Shown here: piece by piece, positions 1-9,576 of the stretch
How the letters are laid out: each line of letters starts with the position of its first letter
Numbering within the stretch: the stretch's first letter is position 1
Origin: Gordonia namibiensis NBRC 108229
GTDB taxonomy: Bacteria > Actinomycetota > Actinomycetes > Mycobacteriales > Mycobacteriaceae
NCBI RefSeq assembly: GCF_000298235.1
Contig: NZ_BAHE01000002.1
Location: 124,001 to 188,000, forward strand
DNA: 64,000 nt
Direction: 5' to 3'
The notes under the pieces: model-generated
What the model was told of the DNA's origin: nothing
The model's database searches: none
Seen by the model: the letters and a program-made list of their open reading frames with translations, nothing else
Program-made: the position numbers and the translations under genes

Positions 1-74
1 TCGTATAACCCGTTCGAACCCGGTATCGTCGGGAACTGTCGGGGCCGAATCCGTCGCACACGAAGGGTTGTCCC

Positions 75-911
75 ATGGCCACCGACTCACCTCATCCCAC
101 CCGAAAAGCTCTGCGCCGGAACGTATTGGCGTTGCTCGCGGTTCTCGCTGCCCTCCTCGCGACGCTGGTGTCCGTTTCGTCCGCCTCCGCAGCGCCGACC
201 CCGACGATCGTGCTGGTACACGGAGCCTTCGCGGACTCGACCGGCTGGGACGGCGTCGCGACGCGGCTCTCCTCGAAGGGTTATCCGGTCCAGCGCTTCG
301 ACAATCCTCTCCGCGGGCCTGCTCACGACTCCGCGCTCCTGGAGAAGAAACTGGCCGCCATCGACGGACCCATCGTGCTCGTCGGGCATTCGTACGGAGG
401 CATGGTCATCACGAATGTCGACGACCCGGATGTCGTCGCCAACGTGTACATCGCTGCGTTCGCCCCGGCGCAGGGCGAGTTCGTCCAAGGGTTGCTGAAT
501 CCCATCGTCTATCCCGGCAGTCGACTTCTTCCGCCGGCGCTGCAGGTCAAGGTGGTCGACGATCCCACAGGCGTGGCGGGACGCAACCTCGACGGTTACA
601 TTGCGCGGCCGTACTTCCGGGAGGTCTTCGCACAGGACGTGAGTGTGGCGACCGCGGCCGACATGTTCGCGCATCAGAAGTCCGCGGCGCTCGTCGCCAA
701 TCTCGAACCCTCAGGTCCGGCGTCGTGGACGCGGGTGCCGAGCTGGTACCTGGTGTCGGGACAGGACCGGGTGATTCCGCCTGCACTCCAGCGCTTCATG
801 GCGTCACGCGTCGCGCCAGGACACACTTCGGAGGTCGGCGCTTCACACGTGTCCATGGTCTCCCACCCGGCCGCGGTGACCGCCGTGATCGAGAAGGCCG
901 CCACCGCTTAG
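75..911 (+). CDS. Secreted alpha/beta hydrolase
   Basis: A 278-residue alpha/beta-fold hydrolase. Residues 1-40 form a signal peptide (basic start, long Leu/Ala/Val core, SSASAA before the mature end), so the enzyme is probably exported. The oxyanion-side HG motif (VLVHGAF, about residue 47) and the nucleophile elbow GHSYGG (Ser about 106) are present. A late Asp (SGQDRV) and His (GASHVSM) complete a plausible triad. The small cap suggests an esterase or haloperoxidase-like hydrolase; the substrate cannot be read from sequence. A GAAGGG Shine-Dalgarno precedes the ATG. It stands alone ahead of the ABC transporter pair. Confidence 0.85.
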   Translation: MATDSPHPTRKALRRNVLALLAVLAALLATLVSVSSASAAPTPTIVLVHGAFADSTGWDGVATRLSSKGYPVQRFDNPLRGPAHDSALLEKKLAAIDGPIVLVGHSYGGMVITNVDDPDVVANVYIAAFAPAQGEFVQGLLNPIVYPGSRLLPPALQVKVVDDPTGVAGRNLDGYIARPYFREVFAQDVSVATAADMFAHQKSAALVANLEPSGPASWTRVPSWYLVSGQDRVIPPALQRFMASRVAPGHTSEVGASHVSMVSHPAAVTAVIEKAATA

Positions 912-991
912 CGGCAACTCGGTCTCTTTTGGGGCTTCCTCATCGGCTGCCGTGCAACGATCGTGGCGATCGTCGATCCTGGAGGTTCGCC

Positions 992-1933
992 ATGTCCACC
1001 GGAGTATCCGACGTCACTGGGCGACCACCTGCCGATCTCGCCGTCGACGTCCACGGTCTGCACAAGTCCTTCGGCAGATTCGATGCACTGCGAGGACTCG
1101 ACCTGACTGTTCGACGCGGCGAGGTCCACGGCTTCCTCGGCCCCAACGGAGCCGGCAAGTCGACGACGATCCGGGTGCTGCTCGGTCTGTTGCGCGCCGA
1201 CGCGGGCGAGGTCCGCCTGCTGGGTGGCGATCCGTGGCGCGACGTCGTCGAGCTTCATCGCCGGCTCGCCTACGTCCCCGGCGACGTCTCCCTGTGGCCG
1301 TCGATGACCGGCGGCGAGATGATCGATCTCCTCGGCGCGATGCGCGGCGGACTCGACGAAGAGCGTCGTGCCGACCTCGTCCGACGTTTCGAACTCGACA
1401 CCACCAAGCGGGGACGCCAGTATTCGAAGGGCAACCGCCAGAAGGTGGCGATCGTCGCCGCCCTGGCCTCCGACGTCGAGCTGCTGATCCTCGACGAGCC
1501 GACCTCGGGCCTGGATCCGTTGATGGAAAGCGTCTTCCAGGACGTGGTCGGCAAGGCGAAATCCCGTGGTACGACGGTCCTGCTGTCGAGCCACATCCTC
1601 GCTGAGGCCGAGACCCTCGCCGATCGACTCAGCATCATCCGCGACGGCGCGATCGTCGCCACGGGCACCCTAGCCGACCTTCGCGGCCACACCCGTACTT
1701 CGGTCCGTGCCGACCTCGACACCATCCCCTCCGATGAACAGCTCGCCGAACTTCACGATGTCGCCGTGGACGGTCACCGTCTCGGTGCCACAGTCGATTC
1801 GGACCGGATCGGCGACGCGATGACGATGCTGACGTCGTGCGGCCTACGGTCGCTGACCGTCGAGCCGCCGTCGCTGGAGAGCCTGTTCCTCCGGCTCTAT
1901 GAAGCCGAAGGTGCGATGCCGGGGGAGCGGTGA
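992..1933 (+). CDS. ABC transporter ATP-binding protein
   Basis: A 313-residue ATPase of the drug/antibiotic exporter type. Walker A (GPNGAGKST, about residues 50-58), Walker B (LLILDEPTSGLDP) and the H-loop (LLSSHIL) are intact. The signature is the degenerate YSKGNRQK seen in this subfamily rather than LSGGQ. The C-terminal third is the regulatory extension common in ABC-2 type partners. The ATG at 992 is chosen because GGAGG lies eight bases upstream and the kinase-like fold begins soon after; the frame is open further upstream but only as an antisense shadow. One base separates its stop from the permease start, so the two are co-translated. Confidence 0.92.
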   Translation: MSTGVSDVTGRPPADLAVDVHGLHKSFGRFDALRGLDLTVRRGEVHGFLGPNGAGKSTTIRVLLGLLRADAGEVRLLGGDPWRDVVELHRRLAYVPGDVSLWPSMTGGEMIDLLGAMRGGLDEERRADLVRRFELDTTKRGRQYSKGNRQKVAIVAALASDVELLILDEPTSGLDPLMESVFQDVVGKAKSRGTTVLLSSHILAEAETLADRLSIIRDGAIVATGTLADLRGHTRTSVRADLDTIPSDEQLAELHDVAVDGHRLGATVDSDRIGDAMTMLTSCGLRSLTVEPPSLESLFLRLYEAEGAMPGER

Positions 1934-1934
1934 G

Positions 1935-3527
1935 ATGACCGTCGCCTCGATCGCCGGTACACGACCACTGTTGAAGGCGTCGCTGCACCACGAGGGAAGA
2001 ACCTTCGCCCCGTGGATCGTGCTGCCGACTGCGTTGGCGGTGTCGTCGGTCCTCGTGTACCCGTGGCTGTTTCCCGATGCGCTGGAACGAAAGGCGTTCG
2101 CGGCGACGGTCGGGGCCAACCCGGCGCTGGGACTGATCTTCGGTCCTGCCTACGACCTGTCGACGACCGACGGCTTCACCGCGTGGCGCAGCCTCGCCCT
2201 CGGTGGGTTCATCGCGGCGCTCGGTGTGATCTTCGTCGTCGTCAAGGCCAGTCGCGGACAAGAGGACTCGGGTCAGGCCGAACTACTGGCATCTGGTGTT
2301 CTCGGTAGGTCGTCGCGACTGCTGGTTGCGCTGGTGATGGCGATGATGTGCTCGGTGGCGATCGGCGTCGTGTCCGGCGTGACCACCGGTCTGTGCGGCG
2401 GCGCCTGGGGCCCGTCGATGTTGCTCGGTGCCGGATTCACCGTCACCGGTTGGATGTTCGCCGCGGTCGCGGTGGTCAGTGCACAAGTGGGCGCCGATGC
2501 CCGTGCGGCGACGACCATTTCGGTGTCACTGCTCGGTGTGCTGTTCATCCTCCGTGGGTTCCTCTACTCGGTCAGCGCACCGACCTGGACGACCTGGGCC
2601 AACCCACTCGGCTGGATCCAGGAGACGCGGCCGGCGACCGGTGACCACTGGTGGCCGCTGGGACTCGGGGTCGCATTCGCGGTCATGGTGGCCGGAGTGG
2701 GCTTCGCGCTGCAGGTCTCGCGGGACTTCGGGCAGGGACTGATCCCGCCGAAACCGGGCCCGCGGAGGGGCCGCATCGGATCGCCGACGGCCCTCGCCAT
2801 CCGACTCAATCGAGCATCCATCGCATCGTGGTCGGTGGCCTTCATCGGACTCGGCGTCGTCTTCGGCTACTTCACCCGATCAGTCAAGAGTCTGCTGGAG
2901 ACGAATCCGGCGCTGGCGATGGTCTTCGCGTCCGGTGCCGCGTCGCCGGCCGACCTGATCTCGGCGTTCGTCACGACGATCTTGAGCCTGGTCGGGATCA
3001 TCGCCTCGGTAGCGGGTGTGCAGATCGTCAACCGTGTGCGCACCGAGGAACTCGAGGACCGAACCGAAGCGGTTCTCGCCACATCGGTTGCCCGCGTCCG
3101 CTACTTCGCCGCGAGCGTGCTGGTGGCGTTCCTGGCGTCGGCGGTGTTCCTGTTGGTCGCGGGGGTGGTGGTCGGTGTCTTCGCGTCGACCGCCGACATC
3201 GGCATCGGCTTCGGGAACGCGCTGCTGCAGGCGGTCGTGACGGTCCCGGCAACGTGGGCGGTCATCGCCTTTGCGGTCGCGGTGATCGGGGCCCGCCCCA
3301 TGGCCCGGCCGGCGATCTGGCTCGGCGTGCTGGTGTCCTTCGTGATGACGATCCTGGGGCCGAGCTTCAAACTGCCCGGCTGGGCACTGGGTTTCAGCCC
3401 GTTTCATCACGTTCCGGACGTGGCCGCCACCGGTACGGACTGGTGGGGCCTGTTGTGGATCGGCCTGGTGACCGTCGGGTTCCTGCTGATGGGCTTCACC
3501 GGTTTCCGACGCCGCGACATCCCGTGA
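1935..3527 (+). CDS. ABC transporter permease (polyketide-antibiotic exporter type)
   Basis: A 530-residue integral membrane protein with about twelve hydrophobic segments in two similar halves, as in actinobacterial exporter permeases paired with a DrrA-like ATPase. Its ATG follows the ATPase stop by one base, so the pair forms one transporter made in fixed ratio. The likely role is export of a hydrophobic drug or metabolite, inferred from family only. No adjacent regulator gives a substrate clue. Two strong hairpins follow immediately. Confidence 0.88.
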   Translation: MTVASIAGTRPLLKASLHHEGRTFAPWIVLPTALAVSSVLVYPWLFPDALERKAFAATVGANPALGLIFGPAYDLSTTDGFTAWRSLALGGFIAALGVIFVVVKASRGQEDSGQAELLASGVLGRSSRLLVALVMAMMCSVAIGVVSGVTTGLCGGAWGPSMLLGAGFTVTGWMFAAVAVVSAQVGADARAATTISVSLLGVLFILRGFLYSVSAPTWTTWANPLGWIQETRPATGDHWWPLGLGVAFAVMVAGVGFALQVSRDFGQGLIPPKPGPRRGRIGSPTALAIRLNRASIASWSVAFIGLGVVFGYFTRSVKSLLETNPALAMVFASGAASPADLISAFVTTILSLVGIIASVAGVQIVNRVRTEELEDRTEAVLATSVARVRYFAASVLVAFLASAVFLLVAGVVVGVFASTADIGIGFGNALLQAVVTVPATWAVIAFAVAVIGARPMARPAIWLGVLVSFVMTILGPSFKLPGWALGFSPFHHVPDVAATGTDWWGLLWIGLVTVGFLLMGFTGFRRRDIP

Positions 3528-3539
3528 GGCAATCAGATG

Positions 3540-3580
3540 CGTATGACGTCGAGCCCGGGTTCCGGGCTCGACGTCATACG
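3540..3580. terminator. Perfect 19-bp hairpin, probable bidirectional terminator
   Basis: A perfect inverted repeat with arms 3540-3558 and 3562-3580 and a three-base loop (GTT). It lies just past the permease stop, between convergent genes. There is no T tract. The arm carries GTATGACGT, which recurs in the hairpin at 37057-37095. Confidence 0.7.
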
Positions 3581-3608
3581 GAGAATCGCGTGGTGGCCCC
3601 GAAGACAG

Positions 3609-3645
3609 GTTGCGTTGTGTCCCGGAGACCGGGACACAACGCAAC
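3609..3645. terminator. Perfect 17-bp hairpin, probable terminator for the LLM gene
   Basis: Arms 3609-3625 and 3629-3645 pair perfectly around an AGA loop. It sits four bases past the stop of the minus-strand oxidoreductase gene. No T tract is present. With the hairpin at 3540-3580 it makes a back-to-back pair separating convergent genes. Confidence 0.7.
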
Positions 3646-3649
3646 GTGA

Positions 3650-4516
3650 TCAGTTCTGGCCGAGAGCCTCCGCGAGGCGACGCCACTGCTCCCGCGGGAA
3701 CCCGCGGTGGTCCTTCTGCAGGACCTGGACGCAGACATGGTCGGCACCGGCGGAGCGGTGCTCGCCGATGCGGCCCAGGATCGCCGACTCGTCACCCCAG
3801 ACGATCAGGGCGTCGAACAGCCGATCGCTGACCGTGTCGAGGTCCTCGTCGGTGAAACCGAGGCGGCGGAGGTTGTTGGCGTAGTTCGGCATGGCGAGGT
3901 AGCTCGTGAGCCACTTGGTGCCGATCGAGCGCGCCTCGTCGCGGTCTGCGGCGAAGATGGCGGTCTGCTCGGGTGCGAGCAGCGGCCCGGCGCCGAGGGT
4001 TTCACGTGCGGTCGCGGTGTGGTCCGGTGTCACCAGGTACGGGTGCGCACCGAGCGTGCGGTCTGCGGCGAGTCGGAGCATTTTCGGTCCGAGGGCCGCG
4101 AGAACCCGGCTGTCTGCCGGTACCGGCGTCGGCGCCGAATCAAGTCCGTCGAGGAACGCACGGGTGGTGGCCAGCGGCTTCTGGTAGCGACCCGCCTCCT
4201 TCGCGTCGATCAGCGGTGCGTGGCTGATACCCAGGCCGAGAAGGAACCGGGGACCGAACTCGTCGGCGAAACTCGCGTGCGCCGCAGCGACATCGTGTGG
4301 TTCATGCATCCACATGTTGAGGATGCCGGTGGCGATCACGGCCTTCTTGGTGGCACCGAGGAGGTTGCGCACCGAGTCGAGAACAGGGCCACCGACGTCG
4401 GGGATCCACAGGGCGGTGAAGCCCAACTCGTCGAGCTCGGCTGCGGCTTCCGCGGCCTCCCCGGCGTCTCCATAGCGTAGTGGCGAACTCCAGATTCCAA
4501 CCCCGTCGAGATTCAT
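3650..4516 (-). CDS. LLM-class, probably F420-dependent oxidoreductase
   Basis: A 288-residue TIM-barrel protein of the luciferase-like monooxygenase superfamily. The N-terminus (GVGIWSSPLRYGD), the internal GLGISHAPL segment and the C-terminal VCVQVL strand resemble the short actinobacterial F420-dependent oxidoreductases known as the MSMEG_4141 type (TIGR03620). F420 use is inferred from family, not visible as a motif. Substrate unknown. It is convergent with the ABC permease and transcribed in the same direction as the two genes to its right, with 48 bases to the next. Confidence 0.85.
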   Translation of the reverse strand: MNLDGVGIWSSPLRYGDAGEAAEAAAELDELGFTALWIPDVGGPVLDSVRNLLGATKKAVIATGILNMWMHEPHDVAAAHASFADEFGPRFLLGLGISHAPLIDAKEAGRYQKPLATTRAFLDGLDSAPTPVPADSRVLAALGPKMLRLAADRTLGAHPYLVTPDHTATARETLGAGPLLAPEQTAIFAADRDEARSIGTKWLTSYLAMPNYANNLRRLGFTDEDLDTVSDRLFDALIVWGDESAILGRIGEHRSAGADHVCVQVLQKDHRGFPREQWRRLAEALGQN

Positions 4517-4564
4517 GTTCTCGACCCTACCGACGACATCCGGCGTCGGGGTACGAGCACCGGT

Positions 4565-5455
4565 TCACGCGTTGGTCGATGTTCCCGGTGCCGTCTGGGC
4601 CTGGCGGGCGTCGAAAGCGGTCGTCAGCTGTCGGAACACCTTGATACCGACCGCGCCGACGACGATCACGATGATCCCGGCCACCGCGCTCAACTCCTCG
4701 GTCAGCAGACCGGCGATGCCGATGGCCAGCACGTAGCCGGGCACCCAGTCGAACAGGTGGAGCATGCTCTGCGGTGTCTCGTCCGTGAGCCATCCTTCGC
4801 GCAGGGCAGCGTGGTAGGTGGCGTAGTCGGGGTAGAACTCCGTGAACGAGACGGCGAAGATGATGCCGCCGATCTGAATGATCCAGCCCGTCCAGAAGTT
4901 GTTCGAATCGTCGAGCACCAGATCCCCGACGGCACCCGAGATCGCTCCGACCGCGAACCCGACGACCCACGCCCACGTGATGACGTAGTTGATCCGCAGG
5001 AACAGCGGACTCGTCCAGAGTTCCTTCTCGGTGGTTTCTCGGGCGTACTGCAGGGTGAACGGCCGGCGCACGATGATCGAGCCGAGGGCGAAGGCGACCA
5101 ACGCGACGTTGGTCATCTCGCCGCCCCATTTCTCCAGCCAGCCGATGACCCCGGCCGAGGCGAACAGAGCGAGACCGGCCATCGCCGCGAAGTAGACGAC
5201 GTCGAACAACTCGAGCAGTTTGAAGCTGCTGCCGCGGCGGTGAGTCCCCACGACGAGGAGCAACGACAGGGCCAATGCCGAGGCCGCTGCTTCTTCGAAG
5301 CGGCCCGGGCCCGTCACCAGTGCCATCACGATCCACGGCGACATTCCCGCGAAGGGGGAGTTCAGAAAAGCTGTCAGTACACGACGCGCTCCCGACTCCG
5401 GCCCGGTTCCCGAAGCCGGTCGGTCAGCCGCCGAGTTCTCCGGCGCGTTCGACAT
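4565..5455 (-). CDS. Polytopic membrane protein of unknown function
   Basis: A 296-residue protein with about eight hydrophobic segments, an acidic/polar N-terminal 25 residues and a polar tail. Conserved-looking features are a tryptophan-rich middle (TWAWVVGF) and an aromatic stretch FTEFYPDYATYHAA in a loop. I recognise no domain. Its start lacks a clear Shine-Dalgarno; CACAAT lies six bases before the ATG, which would fit a leaderless mRNA. The gene is flanked by same-strand genes but with gaps of 48 and 96 bases, so an operon is not certain. Confidence 0.7.
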   Translation of the reverse strand: MSNAPENSAADRPASGTGPESGARRVLTAFLNSPFAGMSPWIVMALVTGPGRFEEAAASALALSLLLVVGTHRRGSSFKLLELFDVVYFAAMAGLALFASAGVIGWLEKWGGEMTNVALVAFALGSIIVRRPFTLQYARETTEKELWTSPLFLRINYVITWAWVVGFAVGAISGAVGDLVLDDSNNFWTGWIIQIGGIIFAVSFTEFYPDYATYHAALREGWLTDETPQSMLHLFDWVPGYVLAIGIAGLLTEELSAVAGIIVIVVGAVGIKVFRQLTTAFDARQAQTAPGTSTNA

Positions 5456-5551
5456 GTCTGAATTGTGGGGCTTTCCTGGTGGTTCCGCACCGATCTGGCG
5501 AAATACGTTCGCAAAAAGTGCCGATAGGCGCCTGATCGCAGCGATCCCGGG

Positions 5552-6709
5552 TCAGACCTGGGGTGCGATCACCACCGCCGAGTTGTGGCCGCCCATGCCC
5601 AGGGAGGTCTTCAGTGTGGGGCCCGCATCCAAAGGCGTCAGTCCGTCGAGAAGTTGTGGGATTCCGTCGGAAACACTCGGCGGCGCCGGGATCTCACCCC
5701 GGTCGTATCCGAGCAGCGACGCGGCCAGCTCAACCGCACCCGCTGCGCCCTGGCAGTGCCCGGCAAGGGGTTTGACGGAGAAGACCTCACTGTTGGGCAG
5801 CATCGTCTCGGCGATGGTCGCCTCGGCGCGGTCACATTGCCGGGTTCCGGGACCATGCGCGTTCAGGTACCGGATCTCGTCCCCGGAGAGACCGGCGGTC
5901 GACAGCGCCTGTTCCACACAACCGACGACGTTCGTGAGCTGCGGATCGATCGAGGTGACGTGGTAGGCGTCGTGGGACATGGCCCCGCCCAACACATCTG
6001 CGTAACCTTCGGTCTCGCGGTTGGTCATCGTGAAAGCGATGGCCGCTTCGCCGAAGGTGAAGCCCCGGCTGCCTTCCTGGAACGGACGGCAGGCGTCGAG
6101 TGCGTCGGTATCGGTGATGGCGACGCCGAGTTGGACGAACATGCCGACCACTTCCGGCTTGGCCGACAGATCTGTGGCGACCACCAGGACGTCGTCGACG
6201 AGATCGGCGTCGAGCCATGACTTTGCCGTCACGATCGCCGCCGAACCCGAGGTGCACATCGCCGACACGTTCATTGCCGGACCGTGAAAGCCGTACTCCT
6301 GCATGAGCAGCGACACCGGCGTGGACGGTGTCACCGACAGATACTGCCGGCCGGTGTACTGCCCTGCACCGGAGGCCACCATCGGATACATGTCGAGATC
6401 GCCGAGCACGCAGGCGTGCACCAAACCGACGCGCGAACCGGCGCGCCAACCGTGCGCGATCGCATCCTCGATGGCTTCCCGCGCCGCACTTCGCATTGCG
6501 CGCGCGAAGCGGGTGTTCGCGTCGGCCTGGTCGCCGCCCTCCGGCACGCGCACTATCCATCCCGGGCCACCGTCGTCTCCGGAACCGAAGCCCTCGTGCA
6601 ACGCGGCTGCGGACTTCCCGGAGACGAGGCCGTTCCACAAGGCCTCTCTACCCCAGCCGTATCCGGTCACGGCCCCCACACCCGAAATGGTCGATCGATG
6701 ATTCGTCAT
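5552..6709 (-). CDS. Orphan beta-ketoacyl synthase (KAS) homologue
   Basis: A 385-residue thiolase-fold condensing enzyme. The catalytic triad is present: Cys about 152 in AMCTSGS, His in NAHGPGT, and His in the KPLAGHCQGAAG motif. The family usually has NAHGTGT and TACSSG, so both motifs are slightly off. The C-terminal GGHNSAVV segment is normal. No acyl carrier protein, malonyltransferase or ketoreductase is nearby, so its acyl substrate is unclear. It could extend a fatty acyl or polyketide chain in trans, or act as a chain-length-factor-like partner. GAAGAGGG about eight bases before the ATG supports the start. Confidence 0.85.
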   Translation of the reverse strand: MTNHRSTISGVGAVTGYGWGREALWNGLVSGKSAAALHEGFGSGDDGGPGWIVRVPEGGDQADANTRFARAMRSAAREAIEDAIAHGWRAGSRVGLVHACVLGDLDMYPMVASGAGQYTGRQYLSVTPSTPVSLLMQEYGFHGPAMNVSAMCTSGSAAIVTAKSWLDADLVDDVLVVATDLSAKPEVVGMFVQLGVAITDTDALDACRPFQEGSRGFTFGEAAIAFTMTNRETEGYADVLGGAMSHDAYHVTSIDPQLTNVVGCVEQALSTAGLSGDEIRYLNAHGPGTRQCDRAEATIAETMLPNSEVFSVKPLAGHCQGAAGAVELAASLLGYDRGEIPAPPSVSDGIPQLLDGLTPLDAGPTLKTSLGMGGHNSAVVIAPQV

Positions 6710-6939
6710 TGGTGAACCCTCTTCATGGATTTTTGAATTGTCGGCAGTTCTGCGAGGTCATCTGACCGAACGCCACCTCAAGAATCCCCCAGAGAGCGGC
6801 AATCGACTCATTTCGCGACGGACGGGGTTTCCACTCGACTTTCGCACGACTCTGCGTCGTTTTAGCCCACCCGACACCCCCTTTTTGGGGGAACATGGAC
6901 GGCGGGGTTGGAGCAAGGCCGGGGGGAGGGACTGACGCA

Positions 6940-9399
6940 GTGCCGGAATCGATGCCTACGGACGGTGGCCACAGTGATCTCGTCGCACCCCATGCCGAGC
7001 CCATGACCCGATCCAACGATGCCGCGGTGGCCGAACGCTATCGCCTTCTCCTCGAACTGAGCCCGGACGCGATCGCCGTACACCAGGACGGTGTCATCGT
7101 GTACGTGAACTCCGCGGCGCTCGACTTCGCCCGGGTCGCCGACCGGGAGGAGATGCTCGGCCGCCCGATCACCGACTTCGTCCACCCCGACGAACTCCCG
7201 CACATGATCGAGCGGATCGTCAGCATGGGCGACGAAGCCGGCGCGGCGACGTATCCGGAGGAAGTCGTGATGGTCGACGCCCATGGCGTGTCGCGTCCGA
7301 TGGAGGTCACCTCGGTTCGCACCGTCTGGCACGACAAACCGGCGTATCAGGTGATACTGCGCGACATCACCGCGCAAAAGGCCATCGAAGCGGCACTGCG
7401 ACGTCAGGCGGCGCTGCTCGATCATGTCAGCAACGCTGTGATCGCCGTCGACCGGAACATGACGGTGCGGTCGTGGAATCCCGCGGCGGAGCAGATGTAC
7501 GGCATCACCGCCGACGACGCCGTGGGTCGCGAGCTGGGTTCGGTCACGGGCGGCAACCTCGACGTCCGGGCCGCGGTGGCCCTGGGCGGCACGGTCGACC
7601 AGCTCCACCGCCGCGCGGACAACAACCGGACCTTCCTCGCCCATATCTCGGTCACGTCGATGGACGACGGCTTCCTGATCGTCGCCGAGCCCACCCGCAG
7701 ACCGCTGATCGAACGCCTGGGCACCATCCTCGCCGCGCTCCATCAGGCGGTCGTCGTGGTTCGGGCGGACGGCAGGATCGAACTCGCGAATCCCGCGGCG
7801 GCGACCATGCTCGGCCCGCAGGGCGTTCCCGGTTCGTTCGTCCACGATCTGCCGCTCGACTTCGTCGACGGTGAGTCGCCGATCGTCCGCTGCCTGCGGA
7901 CGCGGACTGCGATCACCGATGCCACGGCGACGATCAACACGCCGGGTGGCGAGCGGTGGTTGTCGTGCAGCTGCCGACCGATCGACGACGACACCACGGA
8001 AGCGGTCGTGCTGGTGTCATTCGCCGACATCACCGAGCGCTACCGCGAGCGCACCCGGCTGGCGTGGGACGCGGTCCACGATCCGCTGACCCGGCTGTAC
8101 AACCGGGCCGGGATCCTCAACGAACTCGAGTCGCACATGGAGGCACTTACCGATCACGACACCGATTGCGTTGCAATATATTACATCGATCTCGACAACT
8201 TCAAACTCGTGAACGACTCGCTTGGTCACGCCGTCGGCGACGAGGTCTTGCACACCGTCGCCCAACGACTTGCGGGTGCGACGCCCCGGGAAGGCGCGGT
8301 GGGGCGGATCGGCGGAGACGAATTCGTCCTGGTCACCACCCACACGAAGGCGAGCACGCCGGCAGAGATCGACCGCCAGATCGAGTCGATACGCGCCGCG
8401 ATCAGACCGCCGGTGAGCGTGACCGACCGCAGCGAACCCCTGACGGTGCGCGTGAGCATCGGCGTCGCCACCGTGGCCGCCGGCGACCGCTCCACACCCG
8501 CGGACCTCCTGCGGGACGCCGACATCGCCCTGTACCAGGCGCGCAAGGCATCTCGGGAACCATATGTCCAGTTCCGGACGCATCACCGCGAAGAGCTCCA
8601 GCGCCGTCAACGGATCGAAGAAGAACTCCGGCGCGCGCTGGTCTCCGACCCTTCCCAGCTGGAGATCCACTACCAGCCGATCGTCTCCACCGAGAGCGGG
8701 CAACTCGTTGCACTCGAGGCCCTCCTGCGATGGAATCATCCCGAACTCGGCTCGATCCCGCCCACCGAGTTCATCCCTCTGGCAGAGCAATCCACGCTCA
8801 TCGACAAGGTCGGCGCCCATGTCCTCGCCACGGCCTGCGCCGAGGTGGCCGGAACACCACAGCTGCGGCAGGTGATGCTGTGCGTCAACGCATCCCGGCG
8901 TGAACTCACCAACGAGGAGTTCCTCCACCGTCTCCGCGAGACGTGTGCACAGACCGGGATGGATCCCCGCTCCCTGTGCCTGGAGATCACCGAGAGCGCA
9001 CTCGCGCCGCTCGAGAGCGGCCTGCTGAACCTGCTGCACGCCATCCGGGCTCTCGGCATCAGCATCTCGCTCGACGATTTCGGTACCGGCGCTTCCTCAC
9101 TCAGCGAGCTGTACCGGCTGCCGGTCGGCATCCTGAAGACCGCCAAGGCATTCGTCGACGCCCTCGGGGAGAATCCGAGCGCACGCACGATCCTCGCCGG
9201 CATCGTCGACGTCGCCCACGCGATGGGGGTCCGTGTGATCGCCGAGGGAATCGAGACCGCTGACCAGGCAGCCACGATCGCAGCCGTCGGCTGCGACCTC
9301 GCGCAGGGATACCACTACGGACGACCGAAACCGCTCGCCGAGATACTGACCGGGACGTCGGTGATCTCGACCACGCGCGACACCCCGGACGAGTCCTGA
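6940..9399 (+). CDS. PAS-PAS-PAS-GGDEF-EAL cyclic di-GMP enzyme
   Basis: A cytoplasmic signalling protein of 819 residues. Three PAS-like segments come first: one beginning LELSPDAIAVHQDG, one beginning LLDHVSNAVIAVDRN, and one beginning LGTILAALHQAVVV. A GGDEF domain follows with an intact active site (RIGGDEFVLV), then an EAL domain with EALLRW, NASRRE and DDFGTG. Both catalytic sites look usable, so it could make and degrade cyclic di-GMP, with the PAS domains sensing ligand or redox state. No membrane segment is seen. I chose GTG 6940 because GGGGGGAGGG lies nine bases upstream; an ATG at 6895 is in frame but has a poor site and a low-complexity extension. Confidence 0.9.
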   Translation: MPESMPTDGGHSDLVAPHAEPMTRSNDAAVAERYRLLLELSPDAIAVHQDGVIVYVNSAALDFARVADREEMLGRPITDFVHPDELPHMIERIVSMGDEAGAATYPEEVVMVDAHGVSRPMEVTSVRTVWHDKPAYQVILRDITAQKAIEAALRRQAALLDHVSNAVIAVDRNMTVRSWNPAAEQMYGITADDAVGRELGSVTGGNLDVRAAVALGGTVDQLHRRADNNRTFLAHISVTSMDDGFLIVAEPTRRPLIERLGTILAALHQAVVVVRADGRIELANPAAATMLGPQGVPGSFVHDLPLDFVDGESPIVRCLRTRTAITDATATINTPGGERWLSCSCRPIDDDTTEAVVLVSFADITERYRERTRLAWDAVHDPLTRLYNRAGILNELESHMEALTDHDTDCVAIYYIDLDNFKLVNDSLGHAVGDEVLHTVAQRLAGATPREGAVGRIGGDEFVLVTTHTKASTPAEIDRQIESIRAAIRPPVSVTDRSEPLTVRVSIGVATVAAGDRSTPADLLRDADIALYQARKASREPYVQFRTHHREELQRRQRIEEELRRALVSDPSQLEIHYQPIVSTESGQLVALEALLRWNHPELGSIPPTEFIPLAEQSTLIDKVGAHVLATACAEVAGTPQLRQVMLCVNASRRELTNEEFLHRLRETCAQTGMDPRSLCLEITESALAPLESGLLNLLHAIRALGISISLDDFGTGASSLSELYRLPVGILKTAKAFVDALGENPSARTILAGIVDVAHAMGVRVIAEGIETADQAATIAAVGCDLAQGYHYGRPKPLAEILTGTSVISTTRDTPDES

Positions 9400-9576
9400 C
9401 CTGGCGATCCAGACCAGATCGATACCGACGCGTGCTCGGATGTGCGCCGCCCGGCCTCACCGCCCGAGTAGATTAAGCGCGAAAACGTCGGAGACGACGA
9501 CCATGCAACCGGACAGCGAGGTCACGGACATGTCCCAGGATTCGTGCTGCACCACACCGGCGATCGGGGTCAGGTG

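Noticed and set aside
6878-6892. CCCCCTTTTTGGGGG hairpin before the GGDEF/EAL gene, possible riboswitch
   Set aside because: Only five base pairs, and none of the conserved cyclic di-GMP riboswitch elements could be found around it.
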